Positions 23,942-32,386 of a DNA stretch of 41,531 nucleotides are shown piece after piece; position 1 is the first letter of the stretch; every line of letters starts with the position of its first letter. The notes under the pieces are model-generated. The model was not told the DNA's origin. It was given only the letters and a program-made list of their open reading frames with translations, and ran no database searches. Origin of the DNA: Candidatus Brocadiaceae bacterium (GTDB lineage: Bacteria > Planctomycetota > Brocadiia > SM23-32); contig PUMJ01000080.1 in assembly GCA_003551305.1 (NCBI GenBank), forward strand, positions 1-41,531. Direction: 5' to 3'. A program made the position numbers and the translations under genes.

Positions 23942-26900
23942 ATGAAAGCCTTCTGGTCGCTGGTCGTCGCCGCCCTGGCGCTCTGTCCCCTCGCAGCCGC
24001 CCAATACGCTGCCGAGGAGTTCGAACTGCCCGCGCCTCCGCGTCCCGGCGCCCGCTCCACGGTGGAGCTTTCCGGCACGTGGGAGATCGCCCGCTACGAC
24101 GACCCCGACCCGGACACGAACCGGTTCGACGCCGTCAGCGAACTGCCCCCGGCCGAGGACCTGGAGTGGATGGAGGCGCCCGTCCCGGCCTCCGTGCGCA
24201 ACATGGAAGGCATGGAGGGCTGCCACCGCTTCATCTACCGCACCCATGTGCGCGTCCCGGACTACGGCGAGGACCGGGGGCACTACCTGCACTTCGCCGG
24301 CACCAACTGGATAGTCGGCGTCTTCGTCAACGGCGAGTTCGTCGGCGACCACACCAGCGTCTGGATTCCCTGGTACATGGACATCTCCGACCACGTCCGT
24401 CCCGGCGAGATCAACGAACTCACTCTCGCCATCAAGAGCCCCTGGTACGGCTTCGAGACCGAGGTCACCAATCCCCTGGGCGAACCGGGACCGGGCACCC
24501 TGAGGGAGTTCTGGGACAGGGAGAGCCTGGGCCGCCCCAGCACCGTGCCCTACGGCGCCAAGGGCGACGGCAACGGCAACGACTACGGCATCGTCAACCC
24601 CGTGTACCTGCACTGCGTGGGCGCCGCTTACACCGAGGACGTCTTCGTCAAGCCGTCCGTTCAGCACGAACGGCTTGAGACAGACGTCACCGTAAGGAAC
24701 ACCACAGGGCGCGAGCGCACCTTCCAGGTCCGCTCCGAGGCCGTCAATGACGCCACGGACGAGGTCGAACGGACCTTTGATGCGGTGGCGGTCACCGTGC
24801 CGGCCCACAGCACAGTAACTACCACCGTGGATGGCTCCTGGGAAGACCCCAAGCTCTGGTGGCCCGAGCCGAACCCCAACCTCTACCGGCTGCGCACCAC
24901 CCTCACCGAGGCCGGAGAGCCGGTGGACGTGCACGAGCAGCTTTTCGGGTTCCGTGAGGTGACCATCGAAGGCCCCGCCTTCAAGCTGAACGGGGTGCGG
25001 TATAACCTGTGGGGCTGGTGGGGGCTGAGCGAGCGCATCGAGACCGCCGAGCAGTACGCCGAGCAACTGCGCAGGGAGGGGACGCGCTTCAACCGGTTCT
25101 TCTCCCACATTGCGCTGCGCAACTTTCTGCCCGCCCAGGAAGACCGGCTCGAGTACTATGACCGCCACGGCATAAGCGGCGCCCAGGCGTCCATGATCGA
25201 GGGCATGGGGGTGCATTACGTGCTGAGCTACCTGGTGGATGACCCGGAGACCGGCGGCCAGAAGCTGGTGCTCAACGAACCGGTCTGGCGCAATTTCGAG
25301 CGGCACATGGCCCAGATCGCCAAGGCCTACCGCAACCATCCTTCCGTGCTGATGTACTCCCTGGAGAACGAGGTCGTCTACATCAACGCCATGAACTTCC
25401 ACGGCTGGGTCGCCCACACCGGCATCAGCTTCGACGAGTACATGACCATGCACGAGGAGGCGATGGCGGAGGTGGCCCGGGCGGCGCAGCAGTACGACGA
25501 CACCAAGCCCTATGTCGTCAGCGGCGCCGGGGACCTGAGCGGCCGCCTGCCCATCATCTGCTGGCACTATCCCCGCGGCTCTGTGGACTGGTACCCCGAG
25601 AACGCCTACACACTCGAACGGGTGGCCCAGAAAGTCTCCCGCTGGCCCTGGGAGCGGGAAAAGCCGGTCTGGATCGGGGAGAGCACCTTCGGCGACACAC
25701 TGAACCTGGGCACCTACGCCGTCGGGGACCGGGCCTTCGCCAGCCACCGCGAGTCCCAACGCGGCAAGGCCGTCTTCCAGCGCATGCTGTTCGGCGGTTA
25801 CCGCTGGGCCGGGGTCGGATGGTCCTGCTGCGGCAACTACGCGGAGTTCGACGAAGTACGGGACATGCTGAGCCCCCTCACCGTCGTCCCGCGCAAACAG
25901 ACACACCGCCTCTACCCCGGCCGGGAGAACGAGTTGCTGTTCAAGGTGCTCAACGACACCTTCAGCGATGAGCCGGTCACATTCGAGTGGAGCTACGAGG
26001 TCGACGGCCAGCGGATCGCCGGAGAGCGGGTCGAACTGGATATAACCCCCGGATACGGGGTGCAGCAGACCCTCGTCATCCCGGCGCCCCGGGCCGAACA
26101 GCGCCTGGACGGCGCCCTCCGCCTGCGGGTCAGCCAGCCCGGCGCCGAAACCTACGAGGAGGAGCGCTCCGTGCCGGTGATGCCGGACGTCCGGGGCCTC
26201 GCGGTGGACGTGCCCGTCACCGTGCTGGACCGTTCCGGCGAGCTGGCGGGCTACCTCGACAACATCGGGGTGGACTTCCGGCGCATCGAGTCCCTGCGTG
26301 AGCTGCAGGGCGCTGACGGGCTGCTCCTGGTGGGCCCCGATTCGCTGACCGCAGCAGAAGCCTACGGCCCGGCGCTGAAGACGGCCGCCGGCCGGGGACT
26401 GCGCGTCATCGTGCTGGAGCAGGAAAACCCCGTCGCGGGCGAGGGACTGCCCGTCTCCATCTCGACCACCGAGCACTACGGTGGTTACGTCCATCCGCAG
26501 GGGATGGCCACGCCCATCTTCCGCGACCTGGGCGAGACGGACCTCATAGACTGGGCCGGCGACTTCCCCACCTATACGAAGGCCTACCGCAAGCCCGTCA
26601 GCGGGGCGCGCAGCCTGGCCCACTGCGGCCCGCAACTGCCTTACTCCGTGCTGCTCGAGGTGCCCTGCGGCCGGGGCTACCTCGTGCTGAGCCAGTTGCG
26701 CATCGGCCGCAAGCTGGGCGTCGACCCGGCGGCGGAAATCCTGCTCAGGAACCTGGTCGAGCACTACGGCACAGCCAGACCCTCGACCGACGCGGCGGCG
26801 GTGTTTGCCCCCGGGGACCCCCTGCTGCGGGAGAACCTGGACGCAACGGGTCTGCTCCTGGAGGAGACGGACAGCCTGCGGGAAGCGCTGGACCCCGCGC

Positions 26901-28564
26901 GCTTCAGGGTCGCCGTGGTCCACGCCACGGCCGAGAACCTGCGGCGGCTCAACGCCATGCCTCAGGAGGTGTCGGCATTCCAGGATGCCGGCGGCTGGAT
27001 CATGCTCTCCGGGCTCGAGCCCGACGGCCTGGAGGAGTTCAACAGCCTGGCGGGACAGGACCGCATGATACGCCCGTTCCGGCTGGAGCGCGTCAGGTTC
27101 GAGGAGCGCGAGCACTCGCTCGGCATCACACTGACCAACGCCGACGTCAACCTCATCAGCAACGAACACATAATCCACGGGCGCATGTGGCCCAGCAAGC
27201 ACACCTTCAGTTACGTGATAGATGGGCCGGACTTCGCCCCCTTCAGCCGCCCGCCCGGCGCGCCGGAAGACCACTTCGAGTACGAGCCCACCCGCAATGA
27301 CCACGACCCCTTCAACTACGTCAACAACCTGTTCAACAGGCTGAGCTGGCGCTGCATCCGCCAGATATGGTGGGAAGGGCCCGACCCGATGGACCTGACC
27401 TTCGAGCTGCGCCGTCCCGACACCGTCGCCGCCGTGCGCCTCTGGAACAACGACAACTACAGCACCATCAGGGACATGGACATCCTGTTCGATGGCGACG
27501 AAGCCACGGCCGTCAGCATCGTCTTGCCCGACGGCGATGCCATGACCGAGGTCAAACTGCCCGAGCCGCGCCAGGTGGAGAGCACCATCACCCTGCGGCT
27601 GAGAACCCGCCGCGAGTGGCGCCAGCCGAACCTGGTCGGCATCGAGAACGTCCAGTTCCTCAGGCCACAGAGCCCCGAGGGCGCCGTTTACCTCGACAGT
27701 GTCGGCGGGCTGGTCGCCTTCCCCCGCGGCGAGGGGGGCGTCTTTTTGAACCAGGTCAAGTTCATGGAAGAGGAGCCCAATGCCGAGAACGCCGACAAGA
27801 AGCGCAGGCTCGTGGGCACGCTGCTGCAGAACATGGGTGTCGGCGTTGCCTCGCAGGTCGCCGTGCCGGGCGTGAACGTCCGCTACGAGCCGGTGGACAT
27901 CATGGGGCACGCCAATCAGTACAGGGACACAAGCTGGGTAGGGGAGAACATCTGGTTCGGGCAGGCCGACAGGCATCTGGGCGCGCTGGAGAGCCGGGAG
28001 GGCACGGTCGAGCTCGCCGACGTCGCCTACCAGTTGGTCCACTTCCGCACGGCCCCCAGCCATGACTGCATTATGCTGGCGGGCTCGGGCGCGCCGGGCC
28101 GGTTCCCGCAGGAGGTGCGCGACATCCCGGTGGACCGGGAGTGCGACCTGCTGTTCTTCCTCCACACGGCGAACGTGACGGAACCGGTAACCGCCGCAGA
28201 ACGCGACCGCATGACCGCCAGGCGGGAGCGGGACCGCTTCCAGCGGCCGAAGGTCATGGAGTACGTGCTCAACTACACCGACGGCCGGAGCGAGTCGGTG
28301 CCGGTGGTGCTGGAACAGCACATCAACCACTGGCTGCAGGAAGAACCGCAGGACCTCCAGGGCGCACGCCTGGCCTGGACGCACCGGTTCGAGGACGGCA
28401 CCTACGGCGCGCTCTACAGCATGCAGGTGCCCAACCCGCGCCCCGACGTGGCCATCGAGAGCATTGACGTGGTGGTGGCCACCGACGGGCAGGGCAACCC
28501 CGTGGATCGCGCCACTCCCGCCGTGCTGGCCATCACAACGGGCCGCGTGGTGGGGACCGAGTGA
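23942..28564 (+). CDS. Large secreted GH2-like multidomain glycoside hydrolase
   Basis: This 1540-residue exported protein has a signal peptide at 1-21 (SLVVAALALCPLAAAQ). The N-terminal half matches glycoside hydrolase family 2 architecture: a jelly-roll sugar-binding domain (about 36-220, with HYLHFAGTNWIVGVFVNGEFVG), an Ig-like domain (about 235-340, ending FGFREVTIEG) and a TIM barrel (about 345-640). Glu477 in LENE is the likely acid/base, after Asn476, and Glu580 in PVWIGES the likely nucleophile. The second half is unusual: two Rossmann/GATase-like segments (about 785-850 and 985-1040), a discoidin-like module (about 1150-1245), and a beta-rich C-terminal domain (about 1270-1540). GGAG lies nine bases before the ATG. 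A heparinase II/III-like gene follows on the same strand. The substrate is unknown. Confidence 0.8.
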   Translation: MKAFWSLVVAALALCPLAAAQYAAEEFELPAPPRPGARSTVELSGTWEIARYDDPDPDTNRFDAVSELPPAEDLEWMEAPVPASVRNMEGMEGCHRFIYRTHVRVPDYGEDRGHYLHFAGTNWIVGVFVNGEFVGDHTSVWIPWYMDISDHVRPGEINELTLAIKSPWYGFETEVTNPLGEPGPGTLREFWDRESLGRPSTVPYGAKGDGNGNDYGIVNPVYLHCVGAAYTEDVFVKPSVQHERLETDVTVRNTTGRERTFQVRSEAVNDATDEVERTFDAVAVTVPAHSTVTTTVDGSWEDPKLWWPEPNPNLYRLRTTLTEAGEPVDVHEQLFGFREVTIEGPAFKLNGVRYNLWGWWGLSERIETAEQYAEQLRREGTRFNRFFSHIALRNFLPAQEDRLEYYDRHGISGAQASMIEGMGVHYVLSYLVDDPETGGQKLVLNEPVWRNFERHMAQIAKAYRNHPSVLMYSLENEVVYINAMNFHGWVAHTGISFDEYMTMHEEAMAEVARAAQQYDDTKPYVVSGAGDLSGRLPIICWHYPRGSVDWYPENAYTLERVAQKVSRWPWEREKPVWIGESTFGDTLNLGTYAVGDRAFASHRESQRGKAVFQRMLFGGYRWAGVGWSCCGNYAEFDEVRDMLSPLTVVPRKQTHRLYPGRENELLFKVLNDTFSDEPVTFEWSYEVDGQRIAGERVELDITPGYGVQQTLVIPAPRAEQRLDGALRLRVSQPGAETYEEERSVPVMPDVRGLAVDVPVTVLDRSGELAGYLDNIGVDFRRIESLRELQGADGLLLVGPDSLTAAEAYGPALKTAAGRGLRVIVLEQENPVAGEGLPVSISTTEHYGGYVHPQGMATPIFRDLGETDLIDWAGDFPTYTKAYRKPVSGARSLAHCGPQLPYSVLLEVPCGRGYLVLSQLRIGRKLGVDPAAEILLRNLVEHYGTARPSTDAAAVFAPGDPLLRENLDATGLLLEETDSLREALDPARFRVAVVHATAENLRRLNAMPQEVSAFQDAGGWIMLSGLEPDGLEEFNSLAGQDRMIRPFRLERVRFEEREHSLGITLTNADVNLISNEHIIHGRMWPSKHTFSYVIDGPDFAPFSRPPGAPEDHFEYEPTRNDHDPFNYVNNLFNRLSWRCIRQIWWEGPDPMDLTFELRRPDTVAAVRLWNNDNYSTIRDMDILFDGDEATAVSIVLPDGDAMTEVKLPEPRQVESTITLRLRTRREWRQPNLVGIENVQFLRPQSPEGAVYLDSVGGLVAFPRGEGGVFLNQVKFMEEEPNAENADKKRRLVGTLLQNMGVGVASQVAVPGVNVRYEPVDIMGHANQYRDTSWVGENIWFGQADRHLGALESREGTVELADVAYQLVHFRTAPSHDCIMLAGSGAPGRFPQEVRDIPVDRECDLLFFLHTANVTEPVTAAERDRMTARRERDRFQRPKVMEYVLNYTDGRSESVPVVLEQHINHWLQEEPQDLQGARLAWTHRFEDGTYGALYSMQVPNPRPDVAIESIDVVVATDGQGNPVDRATPAVLAITTGRVVGTE

Positions 28565-28657
28565 CCTGCTGCAGCGGGGGCGCGCCCGCGGGCAGCGCCC
28601 CTGCGATGGCCTGCCGCTTTACCCGTCAGACTGTGAAAACCCGGAAGGGGAAGACGC

Positions 28658-30529
28658 ATGCGGACGTGGCTCCACCTGCTGGTATGTGTGGTGGCGTGGC
28701 TGTGCGCCGTGGTGCCCGTCTCGGCGGAGGAGAGCCGGGAGCGGCCCCACCTGTTTTTCGGCCCCGAGGACATACCCCGGTTGCAGGAGAGGATGGAGCA
28801 CCCGGAACTCGCCTGGCTGTGGCCAAACGTGGAGCGCGCGGCGAGAAACCCCGCCCGCAGTGCCCCCAACTGGTCGAACCACACCATGTGCGCCGGCCTG
28901 GCCTGGCAGCTCACGCGTGACAGGCGTTACGCCGAGCCGGCCATCGAAGTGGCGATGGAAATCGCCGCCATCCCCGGGCCATGGTCCCCCACAACCTCAT
29001 TTCTGAAACACGTTGACCTGACCATACCGCGCAGGACTCTGCCGCTGGCGTACGCTTATGACATGCTCTACGACGCTATGAGCGAGCAGCAGCGCGAGAC
29101 CATCCGGGAGGCGCTTCGTGAGAAAGTCTTCGCCCCCTACATGAGGGCGCTGGCGCACTTCGATGAGGAGACCAACCGGTTCGTGGACGACGACGGCCAC
29201 TGGGAGTGGTGGAGCACGGCCTACTTCAACTGGAACGCATGGGTAAACGGCGACATCGGCCTGGCGGCCCTGGCCACCCTGGGCGACATCCCGGAGGCCG
29301 AGCAAGTGGTGGAGAAGGCGCGCGCCTCGCTCCGGTTCATGCACCCGGAGTTCGACCGGGGCGAGGACGAAAGCGGCGGATGGGACGAGGGGCCGATGTA
29401 CTGGCAGGGCAGCATCTCGCACCTGACACGTTTCTACGCCGCCCTTGAGCGCGTGAAAGGCACCGACGACGGCTTCTTCGACCTGCCGGGCGTGGCGAAG
29501 ACCATGTGGTACGGCATAGACTTCACCACACCGGACGGCCGCTGGGTCACCTTCCAGAACGCCCCTAACCGGCGCATCATTGACCCGGCCAGCGTGCTCT
29601 ACTACCTGGGCAAACGTTACGAAGAGCCGCAGTTCGTGCGGCACCTGGACGTCAACGCCGCCTCGTGGCACCCGATGCCGTTCGGCATCCTGTGGCGGCC
29701 GCCCATCCCCACTCCGGAGCCGCCCCGGCGCCCGCCGACCGCATGGTATCGGGACATAGACTGGGCGGTCCTGCGCTCCGGGGACCTGTTCGTCCCTTTC
29801 AAGGCCGGGGACCTGGGTTCGAACCACCGCCACTTCGACGCCAACAACGTCCTGATCTGGGTGCGCGGGGAGCGGATGCTCGACTACCCCGGCCGCGGCA
29901 TCACGGATACCGAACTCCACAACTGCGTGCTGGTCAACGGCCGGGGTCAGCGTCCGCTGGGCAGTCGCAGCGCCGGAGTGCGCACCGACTCCTACGCGCC
30001 CATCCTGGCCTGCGGCACCGTCGGCGGGGAACCGTACGTCGTGGCCGACGCGGCGGCCTGCTACGAGGAACCCGTCCTCCGCGCCCAGCGCCACGTGGTG
30101 CTCGCCGAGGAGGGCTACGTCGTCGTGCTGGACGACCTGCTCGTGCCCGACACGGCGGAGTTTACGGCCAACTGGCACACGCTGCACGAACTGACCAAAG
30201 GGCCTGGTCACAGCGCCGTCATCGAGAGCGAGGGCGTGCGACTCCACGTCGTGCCCATCTCCGACGCCCCTATCCGGACAGAAACCGCCATCGACCCGGA
30301 GGACCGGCGGGTGTTCCGGGTCAGCCTGTCCGGCCGGCCGAGGAGGCAGTGGCGCGTCTTCACCGTCTTTGCGCCGGACGAGCAGCCGCGGGCGAGCGCC
30401 TTCTTCGAGAACGACAGCGTCGTCCTGAGCGTGAACGGCAGGGCATTCCCCTTCGAGCCACACCCCGACGGGGGCCTGCGCTACGCGGCCGGGCCCTACG
30501 AAGAGGCCCCGCCCATCGGCGAGTGGTGA
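28658..30529 (+). CDS. Secreted heparinase II/III-like polysaccharide lyase
   Basis: This 623-residue protein has a signal peptide (LLVCVVAWLCAVVPVSA, cleavage near residue 23). Residues ~30-340 form an alpha/alpha toroid with family-like residues: the N-W-N-A-W segment (191-195, Asn193) and the E-G-P-M-Y segment (Glu244 to Tyr248, a candidate catalytic Tyr). Residues ~365-610 form the beta-sheet part with NHRHFDANN (His390, His392, Asp394), the H-x-H-x-D pattern of heparinase II/III domains. Such lyases cleave uronic-acid-containing polysaccharides by beta-elimination; heparin itself is not implied. The gene is 93 bases after the GH2-like gene and probably shares its transcript. Its stop lies 15 bases from the convergent permease gene. 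Confidence 0.82.
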   Translation: MRTWLHLLVCVVAWLCAVVPVSAEESRERPHLFFGPEDIPRLQERMEHPELAWLWPNVERAARNPARSAPNWSNHTMCAGLAWQLTRDRRYAEPAIEVAMEIAAIPGPWSPTTSFLKHVDLTIPRRTLPLAYAYDMLYDAMSEQQRETIREALREKVFAPYMRALAHFDEETNRFVDDDGHWEWWSTAYFNWNAWVNGDIGLAALATLGDIPEAEQVVEKARASLRFMHPEFDRGEDESGGWDEGPMYWQGSISHLTRFYAALERVKGTDDGFFDLPGVAKTMWYGIDFTTPDGRWVTFQNAPNRRIIDPASVLYYLGKRYEEPQFVRHLDVNAASWHPMPFGILWRPPIPTPEPPRRPPTAWYRDIDWAVLRSGDLFVPFKAGDLGSNHRHFDANNVLIWVRGERMLDYPGRGITDTELHNCVLVNGRGQRPLGSRSAGVRTDSYAPILACGTVGGEPYVVADAAACYEEPVLRAQRHVVLAEEGYVVVLDDLLVPDTAEFTANWHTLHELTKGPGHSAVIESEGVRLHVVPISDAPIRTETAIDPEDRRVFRVSLSGRPRRQWRVFTVFAPDEQPRASAFFENDSVVLSVNGRAFPFEPHPDGGLRYAAGPYEEAPPIGEW

Positions 30530-30544
30530 CCCGCCAAGGCGCCG

Positions 30545-31423
30545 CTACAGCCGCGCAGGCTGGCGCACGTCCATGGCGTCGCGCAGGGCATCGCCGGTCA
30601 GGTTGAAACCGAGCACGGTGAGCGTGATGGCCAATCCCGGCCACGTCATCATGTGCGGGGCGACCAGCAGGAAGTCCCGGCCGCGGTTGAGCATGGCGCC
30701 CCACTCCGGTGTCGGCGCCTGCACCCCCAGGCCCAGGAAGCTGAGCGCCGACGCCGCCAGCACCATGTGCCCCAGCCCAAAGGTGGCCATCACCAGCAGT
30801 GGTGAGATGCAGTTGGGCAGGATGTGGCGCACCAGCAGGCGCACCGGCCCCGCCCCCAGCGCCCGCGCCGCCTCCACGTAGGGCTCCGTCCTGGCCGAAA
30901 GCACCGACCCCCGCGCGATGCGGGCGTAGGCCGTCCAGTGCACCGCCGCCAGCGCCAGCATGGCGTTGAACAGGCTCGGCCCCAGTACCCCGGCTATCAC
31001 GATGGCCAGCACGAGCCCGGGAAAAGCCAGCATCGCGTCGACCGCCCCCATGATCAGCCTGTCCGCGGCCCCGCCCGCGTAGCCGGCCACCGCCCCGAGG
31101 ACGGCACCGACCAGGAGGGAGACCGCCACGATGGCCACCCCCGTGCCCACGGAGTAGCGGGTCCCGACCAGCAGGCGGCTCAGCACGCACCGGCCCAGTT
31201 CGTCGGTGCCCAGCGGATAGCGCACCGACGGCGGCTGGAGGCGGCGGCTCACTTCGTCGGCAGCGGGGTCGTTGGGCGCCGCCAGCGGCCCGAGCACAGC
31301 GGCCGCCAGCACACCGCACAGCAGCACGCAGCCGAGGGCGCCGTCCACGCGCCCCGCCATCCTGCGCAGGCCGCTCAACAACGGCATGGCCCGACGCGCC
31401 GCGCCTGTGACGAACTCATGCAC
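30545..31423 (-). CDS. ABC importer permease, DppC/NikC family
   Basis: This 292-residue inner-membrane permease has about six helices, the OppC/DppC-type N-terminal lead, a periplasmic segment with RYPLGTDELGRCVLSRLL (typical of the C subunits) and the cytoplasmic EAA loop (EAARALGAGPVRLLVRHILPN) that docks the ATPase. I chose the GTG at 31423; its frame overlaps the end of the partner permease gene by eight bases, which implies coupling. No OppD/OppF-type ATPase gene follows: the next gene is convergent. The substrate class (peptide, nickel or opine) cannot be told from the permease. Confidence 0.85.
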   Translation of the reverse strand: MHEFVTGAARRAMPLLSGLRRMAGRVDGALGCVLLCGVLAAAVLGPLAAPNDPAADEVSRRLQPPSVRYPLGTDELGRCVLSRLLVGTRYSVGTGVAIVAVSLLVGAVLGAVAGYAGGAADRLIMGAVDAMLAFPGLVLAIVIAGVLGPSLFNAMLALAAVHWTAYARIARGSVLSARTEPYVEAARALGAGPVRLLVRHILPNCISPLLVMATFGLGHMVLAASALSFLGLGVQAPTPEWGAMLNRGRDFLLVAPHMMTWPGLAITLTVLGFNLTGDALRDAMDVRQPARL

Positions 31424-32366
31424 CGGCGCCCCCTGCCCCGTAGTGGATGCGCGGGTCGAGCCACGCGTAAACGACGTCCACCAGCAGGTTGACCAGCACA
31501 TAGACGCCCGCAAAGAGCAGCACGCACCCCTGCACCACGGCGAAGTCCCGCGCGTAGACGGAGTTGACCAGCAGCCGGCCGATGCCCGGGCGTCCGAAGA
31601 CCGCTTCCACAATGACCGCCCCTTCCAGCACCCGGCCGAACTGCAGACCCAAAACGGTGACGGTGGGGATGAGGGAGTTCTTCAGGGCGTGCTTCCACAG
31701 GATGGTCCGCTCGCTCAGTCCTCGGGCGCGCGCGGCGCGGATGTAAGGCCGGCTCAGCACCTCGACGGCGCCGGAGCGCATCACACGCGTTGTGAGGGCG
31801 GCCATGCCGGTCCCGAGCGTAACGGCCGGGAGCACCAGACGCGCCAGACCGCCGCTGCCGTAGGAAGGCAGCCAGCCCAGCCACAAGCTGAAGACGAGGA
31901 TCAGCAGCAAGGCCAGCCAGAAGTTGGGCACCGAGACGCCGAGCAGCGCCCCCCCGCGCGCGGCGACGTCCAGGGGTCGGCCCCGGTGCGAGGCGCACAC
32001 CGTGCCGACCGGCACGCCCAGAAGCAGGCTCACCAGCAGAGCGGCCACGGCCAGTTCGACTGTCGCCGGCAGGCGGCCCAGTATCTCGGCAGCGGCCGGC
32101 TCGCCGCTGACCAGGGAACGGCCCAGGTCGCCCCGCGCCGCCCGTGCCCCCCATCGGACGTACTGCACCGGCAGCGGCGCCTCCAGACCCTCCTGCTGAC
32201 GGACCTGCTCGACCTGTGCCTCTGTGACGTGCTCCCCGAACCTGCCGATGGCTATCAGCTCGGCCGGGTCGCCGGGCGCCAGGCGCATAAAGGCGAAGGT
32301 GATGAAGCTGACCACGACGGCGACCAGCACCAGGAAGCCCAGCCGTCGCACCACGTAGGCAAGCAC
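31416..32366 (-). CDS. ABC importer permease, DppB/NikB family
   Basis: This 316-residue permease begins MLAYVVRRLGFLVLVAVVVSFITF, the classic start of the B subunits, followed by RLAPGDPAE. It has about six helices, and the EAA loop reads YIRAARARGLSERTILWKHALKNS, then FGRPGIGRLLVNSVYARD, all typical for the family. The GTG at 32366 has GGGGAG seven bases upstream. It forms a heterodimer with the following C-type subunit. It lies 20 bases after the lipoprotein receptor gene. Confidence 0.88.
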   Translation of the reverse strand: MLAYVVRRLGFLVLVAVVVSFITFAFMRLAPGDPAELIAIGRFGEHVTEAQVEQVRQQEGLEAPLPVQYVRWGARAARGDLGRSLVSGEPAAAEILGRLPATVELAVAALLVSLLLGVPVGTVCASHRGRPLDVAARGGALLGVSVPNFWLALLLILVFSLWLGWLPSYGSGGLARLVLPAVTLGTGMAALTTRVMRSGAVEVLSRPYIRAARARGLSERTILWKHALKNSLIPTVTVLGLQFGRVLEGAVIVEAVFGRPGIGRLLVNSVYARDFAVVQGCVLLFAGVYVLVNLLVDVVYAWLDPRIHYGAGGAGA

Positions 32367-32386
32367 CTGTTCGCTCCCCGCAGGCT

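Noticed and set aside
23627-28384. A very long open frame on the minus strand opposite the GH2-like gene
   Set aside because: It lies wholly antisense to a gene with clear GH2 motifs. Its product is rich in His/Val/Asp/Gly without domains, as expected from antisense reading of GC-biased codons.
29817-29832. GGTTCGAACC, similar to a tRNA T-loop
   Set aside because: It encodes the conserved GSNHRHFD segment of the heparinase-like enzyme and has no tRNA arms around it.
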